A stretch of 64,000 nucleotides of DNA from Actinomadura alba (GTDB lineage: Bacteria > Actinomycetota > Actinomycetes > Streptosporangiales > Streptosporangiaceae): positions 186,001 through 250,000 of the forward strand of contig NZ_JABVEC010000003.1 of the NCBI RefSeq assembly GCF_014323705.1, read 5' to 3'. Below, in pieces: positions 58,855 through 64,000 of the stretch; the stretch's first letter is position 1, and every line of letters starts with the position of its first letter. The notes beneath the pieces were generated by a model. That model was given only the letters and a program-made list of their open reading frames with translations, did not search any database and was not told the DNA's origin. Made by a program: the position numbers and the translations under genes.

Positions 58855-59769
58855 TCAGCCCGTGACGACGGCGACGATGCGCGTGCCTTCGGTAAAGGCG
58901 CCGCGCTCGGCGAGCGCGAAGATCCCGTACATCATCTTGGCCACGTACACCCGGTCGAGCGTGACGTCGTGCCGAGCGGCGAAGTCGGCGATGAACGCGT
59001 CCAGATCCGGCGTGCGACGGGCGAAGCCGCCGAAGTGGAAGCCGTACTCGATGCTCCAGTTACCGGAGCCCCGGCCGTTGGCCTCGCGCTGGAGCCGGTC
59101 GACCTCCCCGTCCAGAAACCGGCCGCCCTTGAGCGCGGCGAAGCCCAGCGCCCGCCGCCCTGGCGGGATCCCGGCGGCCAGGCCCGCGAGCGTGCCGCCG
59201 GTGCCGCAGGCACAGCAGATCACGTCGAACGGCTCGTCGATCTCGGCGGGCAGTTCGGCACAGCCGCGCACCGCGAGGGCATTGCTGCCGCCCTCCGGGA
59301 GCAGGTAGAACTCCCCCCACCGCTCGCGCAACCCGTCGATCAGCTCCGGGTCGGTCTTGCGGCGATAGGCCGTACGGTCCAGGTAGGTGAGCCGCATGCC
59401 CTGCGCCACCGCGTACGCCAGCGAGTCGTTGAGCGGCAGATGCTCCTCGCCGCGGATCACCCCGATGGTGGCGAACCCGAACCGGCGGCCGGCCGCCGCC
59501 GTCGCGCGGATGTGGTTGGAGTAGGCGCCGCCGAAGGTCAGCAGCGTGCGGTGCCCCTGCTCGGCGGCGGCCTGGAGGTTGTACTTCAGCTTGCGCCATT
59601 TGTTGCCGGGCAGGTCCGGGTGGATGAGATCATCGCGCTTCAGGTACAACCGCAGGCCGTGCCGGGCCATTCGATCGTCTTCCATCTCCACGACCGGTGA
59701 CGGCAACCGCGATCGCACCGGGGTGACGGACAGCCGATCCGGGTTCACGCGCATCCGAACGTCGATCAC
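58855..59769 (-). CDS. D-cysteine desulfhydrase/ACC deaminase-like PLP enzyme
   Basis: A 304-residue fold-type II PLP enzyme. LYLKRDDLIHPDLPGNKWRK contains the Schiff-base Lys, LLTFGGAYSNHIRATAAAGR is the typical Ser-Asn loop, and CACGTGGTLAGLAAGI is the phosphate-binding Gly-rich loop. The family includes D-cysteine desulfhydrase and 1-aminocyclopropane-1-carboxylate deaminase; this sequence does not settle which. GTG 59769 overlaps the stop of the vapC gene by 4 bp, an unusual coupling of a toxin and a metabolic enzyme. Confidence 0.88.
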   Translation of the reverse strand: MIDVRMRVNPDRLSVTPVRSRLPSPVVEMEDDRMARHGLRLYLKRDDLIHPDLPGNKWRKLKYNLQAAAEQGHRTLLTFGGAYSNHIRATAAAGRRFGFATIGVIRGEEHLPLNDSLAYAVAQGMRLTYLDRTAYRRKTDPELIDGLRERWGEFYLLPEGGSNALAVRGCAELPAEIDEPFDVICCACGTGGTLAGLAAGIPPGRRALGFAALKGGRFLDGEVDRLQREANGRGSGNWSIEYGFHFGGFARRTPDLDAFIADFAARHDVTLDRVYVAKMMYGIFALAERGAFTEGTRIVAVVTG

Positions 59770-60203
59770 ACGGCGGCCAACGGGTTGCGTCTTTTCACGG
59801 CAGGGAACCGGCTGAAGTCACGATCCATGGTCCACAACTCTCGTACGCCGTGTGCAAGGCAGATCGCCGCGATCCGGGCATCGTGCACCATCGGGCCCGC
59901 CACCTTGCCCTCGATCAGCAGGGCTCGGAGCACGGACCAGTATCCGGCAGGCTCGCCGAGAGGGACGAGCGAGGGCGAACCCAGCCACGCCTCTATCTGC
60001 GCGATGGCCTCGTCAGCCGTACTGGCCGGAACATAGATACGCGGATGCGTGACGATCGAGAAGAACTCGTGCACACATGGCCAGGGGACCGCCCACGACG
60101 CCTGGCCCTCCGCGAGTCGTCGCACACAGGCCATCGCCGCAGAGTGGAACTCGCTGTCCCGGCGATGCGCGTGGACCAGGATGTTCGTGTCCACGGCTAT
60201 CAC
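59766..60203 (-). CDS. vapC: PIN-domain ribonuclease toxin (VapC-like)
   Basis: A 145-residue PIN protein with the acidic residues in place: Asp in VIAVDTNILVHA, Glu in CVHEFFSIV, Asp in MVHDARIAAI and Asp in WTMDRDFSRF. VapC toxins cleave tRNA or rRNA. GTG 60203 overlaps the vapB stop (GTGA). Translation should be coupled, and the toxin end overlaps the PLP enzyme start. Confidence 0.92.
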   Translation of the reverse strand: MIAVDTNILVHAHRRDSEFHSAAMACVRRLAEGQASWAVPWPCVHEFFSIVTHPRIYVPASTADEAIAQIEAWLGSPSLVPLGEPAGYWSVLRALLIEGKVAGPMVHDARIAAICLAHGVRELWTMDRDFSRFPAVKRRNPLAAV

Positions 60204-60442
60204 CGCCGCTCCCCGTACGCCAGGGCGCGGATCTCCTCCCACGACGCGTCGCGCACCTCGGGGCGTCGGCCGTTCCCGTCGACGCTGGCGTCCGGAAGCG
60301 CATAGCGGCTCGCTTTGGTACGCCGGGCCAGAACGTCACGCAGCCCCTCCTCGATCAGGGCCTTCAGCGTGGTGCCCTCCGCCTGGGCGGCCTGCTTGGC
60401 CTCGTGGAGCAACGCATCGGAGATGTCCACGGTCGTCTTCAT
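60200..60442 (-). CDS. vapB: Antitoxin (VapB-like)
   Basis: An 80-residue protein. The N-terminal MKTTVDISDALLHEAKQAAQ forms a ribbon-helix-helix-like DNA-binding unit, and the C-terminal acidic/Trp segment PEVRDASWEEIRALAYGERR should wrap the toxin. It is upstream of and overlaps vapC. Tandem CCCATAC motifs lie in its upstream region at about 60455-60478. An upstream ATG at 60454 is also in frame; ATG 60442 gives the usual family start. Confidence 0.88.
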   Translation of the reverse strand: MKTTVDISDALLHEAKQAAQAEGTTLKALIEEGLRDVLARRTKASRYALPDASVDGNGRRPEVRDASWEEIRALAYGERR

Positions 60443-60454
60443 ACGGCTGACCAT

Positions 60455-60478
60455 ACCCATGGACCCATACTCCCATAC
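60455..60478 (-). promoter_or_regulatory. Repeated CCCATAC motifs upstream of vapB
   Basis: Two CCCATAC units stand at 60464-60470 and 60472-60478, with a related CCCAT at 60456-60460, close to the vapB start. Direct repeats at this spot are typical of autoregulatory VapB operators, but the spacing does not match a textbook site, so this is a candidate only. Confidence 0.4.
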
Positions 60479-60575
60479 ATCAGCACTTTGCGTACGCTCG
60501 TCAGCGCGCACCGTAGCCGATGCCGATGCCGATGCCGGCGCCGGGGCCGGGGTCGAGGGGCGCTTCGAATCCGGA

Positions 60576-62672
60576 TCAGGTGTCGATGCGGGCGGTGTCG
60601 AGCTCGGAGGCGCCCGCGGTGATGAACTCGCGGCGCGGCGCGACCTCGGAGCCCATGAGCAGGTCGAAGATCTTGGCCGCGTCCTCGGCGTCCTCGATCC
60701 GGATGCGCCGCAGCATGCGGTGCCGGGGGTCCATGGTGGTCTCGGCCAGCTGGTCGGCGTCCATCTCACCGAGGCCCTTGTACCGCTGCACCGGCTCCTT
60801 CCAGCGCTGGCCCTTGCGCTCGAGCTCGACGAGCTTCTTGCGCAGCTCACCGTCGGTGTAGCAGTAGATGTACCGGTTCTGCCCCCTCTTGGGGTTGCTC
60901 AGCTGGATCCGGTGCAGCGGCGGTACGGCCGCGAACACTCGCCCGGCCTCGAGCATCGGCTGCATGTAGCGGTAGATCAGGGTCAACAGCAGGCACCGGA
61001 TGTGCGATCCGTCCACATCGGCGTCGGCCATGAGGATGATCCGCCCGTATCGCGCCGAGTCGAGCTCGAACGTACGGCCGGAGCCGGCACCGATGACCTG
61101 GATGATCGCCGAGCACTCGGCGTTCTTCAACATGTCCGCGACCGAGGACTTCTGCACGTTGAGGATCTTGCCCCGGATCGGCAGGAGCGCCTGGAACTCG
61201 GAGTTGCGGGCCAGCTTGGCGGTGCCGAGCGCCGAGTCCCCCTCGACGATGAAGAGCTCGCTACGGTCGTCGGAGGTGCGGCAGTCGACCAGCTTCGCCG
61301 GCAGCGCGGAGTTCTCCAGCGCGTTCTTGCGGCGCTGGTTGTCGCGCTGGGTGCGGGCGGCGATCCGGGTCTTGGCCGCGGAGACGACCTTCTCGAGCAC
61401 GTTGCGCAGCTGCTGCTTCTGCCCGCGCTTGGGCGACTCGAAGGCGGCCTTGAGCTCCCTGGTCACCACCTGGGACACGATCCGGGTCGCGGCCGAGGTG
61501 CCGAGTACCTCCTTGGTCTGCCCCTCGAACTGCGGCTCGGGCAGCCGTACGGTGACGACGGCGGTGAGCCCCTCGAGGATGTCGTCCTTGAGGACGGGAT
61601 CGTCGCCGTTCTTCAGCAGCCGGGTGCTGCGGAGCTGTTCGTTGATCGTCTTTACCAGTGCCCGGTCGAATCCGGAGACATGGGTGCCGTGCTTGGGGGT
61701 GGCGATCACGTTGACGAACGACCGGGTGATCGTGTCGTAGCCGGTGCCCCAGCGCAGCGCCACGTCGACTTCGAGGTCGCGCTCGACGTCGGTGGGGGTC
61801 AGGTGTCCCTGATCGTCGAGCACCGGCACCGTCTCGGTGAAGTGCCCGCGGCCCTGCAGGCGCAGCACGTCGCTCACGGCCTCGTCCGAGGCGAGGTAGG
61901 AGCAGAACTCGCCGATGCCGCCGTCGAAGCGGAACGACTCCTCGATCGGCTCCTCGCCGCGCTCGTCCCGTACCGAGATCGACAGGCCCGGCACCAGGAA
62001 GGCGGTCTGCCGCATCCGGTCGAGCACCAGCTCGGTCGCGATCGTCGCGTCCTTGATGAAGATCTGCCGGTCCGGCCAGAATCGCACCCGATTGCCCGTG
62101 ATCTTCTTGGCGACCCTCTTGCCGAGCCTCATGCCGGACTTCTTCTTGAACTTGGCCGTCGGCCCCTCGTCGGCGAACTCGCCGGGCAGACCGCGCTTGA
62201 AGCTCATCAAGTGGGTGTGGCCGTCACGGTCGACCTCGACGTCGAGCCGGGAGGACAGCGCGTTGACGACGGAGGCGCCGACGCCGTGCAGACCACCGGA
62301 GGCGGTGTAGGAGACCCCTCCGAACTTGCCGCCCGCGTGCAGTCGCGTCATCACCAGCTCGACGCCCGGCAGCCCCGTCTTGGGCTCGATGTCGACCGGG
62401 ATGCCCCGGCCGTCGTCGCCGACCTCGATGGAGCCGTCGGCGTGCAGGACGACCTCGATGTGGGTGCAGTGGCCGCCGAGCGCCTCGTCGACGGAGTTGT
62501 CGACGATCTCCCAGAGGCAGTGCACGAGGCCACGGCTGTCGGTGGAGCCGATGTACATGCCCGGCCGCTTCCGGACGGCCTCGAGGCCTTCGAGCACCGA
62601 CAGATGCCGGGCCGAATAGCCGTGCGGGTCGTCGGCGGTCAGTTCAGCGGTCTCAGCGGTCACAGCGGTCAA
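60576..62672 (-). CDS. parE: DNA topoisomerase IV subunit B
   Basis: A 698-residue type IIA topoisomerase ATPase. The GHKL site (CLWEIVDNSVDEALGGH) precedes the toprim motifs EGDSALGTA and ADADVDGSHIRCLLLTLIYR, then LMGSEVAPRREFI. It pairs with ParC (50126-52594), not gyrase, because the toprim loop reads EGDSALGTA rather than the GyrB EGDSAGGSA. TTG 62672 has GAGGAG ten bases upstream; GTG 62663 is an alternative. It lies in the opposite direction to parC, separated by 8 kb. Confidence 0.93.
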   Translation of the reverse strand: MTAVTAETAELTADDPHGYSARHLSVLEGLEAVRKRPGMYIGSTDSRGLVHCLWEIVDNSVDEALGGHCTHIEVVLHADGSIEVGDDGRGIPVDIEPKTGLPGVELVMTRLHAGGKFGGVSYTASGGLHGVGASVVNALSSRLDVEVDRDGHTHLMSFKRGLPGEFADEGPTAKFKKKSGMRLGKRVAKKITGNRVRFWPDRQIFIKDATIATELVLDRMRQTAFLVPGLSISVRDERGEEPIEESFRFDGGIGEFCSYLASDEAVSDVLRLQGRGHFTETVPVLDDQGHLTPTDVERDLEVDVALRWGTGYDTITRSFVNVIATPKHGTHVSGFDRALVKTINEQLRSTRLLKNGDDPVLKDDILEGLTAVVTVRLPEPQFEGQTKEVLGTSAATRIVSQVVTRELKAAFESPKRGQKQQLRNVLEKVVSAAKTRIAARTQRDNQRRKNALENSALPAKLVDCRTSDDRSELFIVEGDSALGTAKLARNSEFQALLPIRGKILNVQKSSVADMLKNAECSAIIQVIGAGSGRTFELDSARYGRIILMADADVDGSHIRCLLLTLIYRYMQPMLEAGRVFAAVPPLHRIQLSNPKRGQNRYIYCYTDGELRKKLVELERKGQRWKEPVQRYKGLGEMDADQLAETTMDPRHRMLRRIRIEDAEDAAKIFDLLMGSEVAPRREFITAGASELDTARIDT

Positions 62673-63035
62673 CTTGGTCGGACTCCTCGGGGGGCAGAAC
62701 GTCAGGCAGCAGGCTACCTCTCCTGACGCCGTTCGCCTGTCGACCACTCCGAAGCTGTGACGAAGATGCCGCACGACGGCGCGAGATGTCGCGAAGATGC
62801 CCTAACGCGATCTCGTGGGTCCTCGAACAAGGCTCCCACATGCGGCAGGATGCTGCCTTGTGACCCGCTCCAACTGCTGCGACTTTTCCGGCGATCCACA
62901 CCGCAGAGGGGGCGGTTTGTGAAATCCGTCACTTATTGCAGCATTCTGCTCTGGGCGTAGTGAGAGGCGGGTTGGGAACGTCCGCGTCCGGTTAGATGTT
63001 CTTTTAAGTACCGACCCCGAGACGAGGAAGGTGCC
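62673..63035. promoter_or_regulatory. Divergent promoter region of parE and the DUF7455 gene
   Basis: 363 bp without a gene. The DUF7455 side has a GGAAC-N18-GTT element (62975-63000), a good match to SigR/SigH-type oxidative-stress promoters, about 35 bp before the start codon. A vegetative promoter (TTGGGA, TTAGAT) overlaps it with a poor spacer. The parE side has no clear core promoter. Confidence 0.5.
62975..63000 (+). promoter_or_regulatory. SigR/SigH-type promoter candidate
   Basis: GGAAC (62975-62979), an 18-base spacer and GTT (62998-63000) match the GGAAY-N18-GTT consensus of the thiol-stress sigma factor SigR of Streptomyces and SigH of mycobacteria. The start of DUF7455 at 63036 would follow about 30 bases after the expected transcription start. 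Confidence 0.45.
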
Positions 63036-63266
63036 GTGACTGGAGCCCTTGCCCCATCCAAGCCACTGTCGGCCGTAGATCGCTGCGACCGCTGTGGTGC
63101 TCAGGCCTATGTCCGTGCGGTCCTTGCTGGCGGCGGCGACCTGCTGTTCTGCGCGCATCACGGCCGCAGGTTCAGTGAGGCGCTTCGCGCAGGCGGGGCT
63201 GACATTCAGGACGAGACCGACCGGCTGATCGAGACCCCTGCCATCGCCCCTGACAAGGAACGGTAG
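63036..63266 (+). CDS. DUF7455 family protein
   Basis: A 76-residue protein of the actinobacterial DUF7455 family: VDRCDRCGAQAYVRAVLAGG, LLFCAHHGRRFSEALR and an acidic C-terminus. Two Cys (CDRC) plus a Cys-x-His-His suggest a zinc site. Its function is unknown; it is conserved near topoisomerase and sigma-factor genes in actinobacteria. GTG 63036 has GAGGAAGG upstream. Confidence 0.88.
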   Translation: MTGALAPSKPLSAVDRCDRCGAQAYVRAVLAGGGDLLFCAHHGRRFSEALRAGGADIQDETDRLIETPAIAPDKER

Positions 63267-63290
63267 TTCGACAGCTCCATACATAGAGAG

Positions 63291-63326
63291 AAGATGGCGG
63301 CCATCGGCGACGATGGCCGCCATCTT
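63291..63326 (+). terminator. Rho-independent terminator after DUF7455
   Basis: A perfect 16-bp stem (63291-63306 and 63311-63326) with a GCGA tetraloop is followed by a short T run (TTTC). It starts 25 bp after the DUF7455 stop and is the most textbook-like terminator in the window. Confidence 0.85.
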
Positions 63327-63386
63327 TCGCTTCCAGCCGGCGCCGACGGCGTCCGGCCGGGCTTCACGGAACACATCGGAGGGACC

Positions 63387-64000
63387 GTGCTCGTCCTGCT
63401 GCCCCCGTCCGAGGGGAAGGCGGCCGTCGGAGACGGCGCGCCCGTCGATCTGGCCGGCCTGAGCCGCCCGGAACTGGCGGCGACCAGGAAACGGGTACTG
63501 AAGGCCCTGACCGCACTCTGCAAGGGCCCGGAGCGCCAGGCCATGGAGATCCTTGGCCTGCCCGCCGGACAGGCCGAGGCCGTCGGGCGCAACCGTGTGC
63601 TCCGCTCGGCCCCGGCGCTCCCGGCCGCGCGCCTCTACACCGGGGTCCTGTACGACAATCTCGGACTGGCCGACCTGGACGCGGCGGCGGCCGCGCGGGC
63701 CGCCGAACGGTTGGCGATCTTCTCGGGTCTGTGGGGCGTGCTGCGCATCGACGACCGCGTACCGCCGTACCGGCTGGCCATGGGGGTGCGGCTGCCTCCG
63801 CTCGGCGCGCTGGCGGGCGTCTGGCGACCGGCGATCGCCCGGGCGATGCGCTCGAGCCGCCCCGGCCTGATCGTCGACATGCGCTCCGCGCCGTACGCCG
63901 CCGCCTGGAGACCGGCGGTACCGACGGTGGCGGTACGGGTGTTCCGGGAGCGGATCGTCGACGGCGTGGTGCGGCGTTCGGTGGTCAGCCATATGGCCAA
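63387..64000 (+). CDS. yaaA: YaaA/DUF328-family peroxide stress protein, 5' part
   Basis: The frame runs from GTG 63387 (GGAGGG upstream) to the end of the window, 204 codons, without a stop. LVLLPPSEGKAA is the typical N-terminus, and LYTGVLYDNLGL, FSGLWGVLRIDDRVPPYRLA and LIVDMRSAPYAAAW are family signatures. YaaA lowers free iron or binds DNA during hydrogen peroxide stress in Escherichia coli. It shares its stress theme with the SigR-like promoter at 62975, though they are separate transcripts. The C-terminal part lies outside the window. Confidence 0.88.
   Translation, partial: MLVLLPPSEGKAAVGDGAPVDLAGLSRPELAATRKRVLKALTALCKGPERQAMEILGLPAGQAEAVGRNRVLRSAPALPAARLYTGVLYDNLGLADLDAAAAARAAERLAIFSGLWGVLRIDDRVPPYRLAMGVRLPPLGALAGVWRPAIARAMRSSRPGLIVDMRSAPYAAAWRPAVPTVAVRVFRERIVDGVVRRSVVSHMA

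Noticed and set aside
60315..62726. An 803-codon plus-strand frame opposite parE
   Set aside because: Shadow frame of a strong GHKL/toprim gene; no domain signature.
1..64000. CRISPR arrays, rRNA and tRNA genes
   Set aside because: No regularly spaced direct repeats of CRISPR type and no cloverleaf or rRNA signature was recognised by reading; an Infernal or tRNAscan run would settle short or unusual tRNAs.

Overview
The window is a dense, very GC-rich chromosome segment with many GTG and TTG starts and GTGA/ATGA start-stop overlaps. Its content is typical of a filamentous actinomycete: SARP regulators, DUF397/DUF5753 regulator sets, a CHAT-TPR protein, DUF3145, DUF5998, DUF7455 and a separate topoisomerase IV. 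Gene content fits the Streptosporangiales/Thermomonosporaceae better than a small-genome actinobacterium, but the genus cannot be fixed from this sequence. I found no rRNA, tRNA, CRISPR array, integrase or intact insertion sequence.

Region 1 (1-9,000) holds fatty-acid genes: the fabF C-terminus, an acyl-CoA carboxylase carboxyltransferase and DUF3145. Between them lie a four-gene minus-strand module (S8 protease, ECF sigma factor, small two-part protein, TPR-CHAT protease; 1,808-6,657) and an apolipoprotein N-acyltransferase. Region 2 (9,100-17,100) has a nucleotidyl-cyclase-like protein, a sulfurtransferase, a nucleotide-phosphodiesterase-like enzyme, DUF5998, a GNAT/acyl-CoA-synthetase fusion and a PfkB kinase.

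Region 3 (17,100-37,500) is accessory and regulatory. It carries two DUF5753 regulators with an RsbW-like ATPase and a DUF397 protein, a frameshifted LiaF-like pseudogene, an ECF sigma/anti-sigma pair, a DUF222-HNH nuclease, a RecQ helicase with a phosphoribosyltransferase-like tail, a TetR gene with a well-formed two-operator divergent promoter, a large SARP regulator divergent from an imine-reductase-like gene, a DUF6745 pair, GtrA and a LysR regulator.

Region 4 (37,800-46,700) has the overlapping STM4011-STM4015-type operon: two radical SAM enzymes, a phosphatase/sulfatase-fold protein, an ATP-grasp-like protein and two paralogous LRR proteins. Next to it is a metNIQ methionine transporter, preceded by a Cys/Met-rich leader peptide with mutually exclusive hairpins.

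Region 5 (47,100-64,000) has a secreted amidase, an FMN-dependent alpha-hydroxyacid oxidase, parC, a tandem DUF6506 protein, an internally deleted SARP gene, a Uma2 nuclease, a thioredoxin-fold protein, a Tat-exported LVIVD-repeat protein, a PLP enzyme coupled to vapBC, parE, DUF7455 and the start of yaaA.

The strongest unusual signals are the protease-sigma-CHAT module, which resembles the TPR-CHAT/sigma-release logic of type III-E CRISPR systems without any CRISPR; the metNIQ leader; the STM401x operon; and a dispersed palindromic repeat with long near-perfect arms and a GATCAAGGATC core, present in three complete copies and one half copy.
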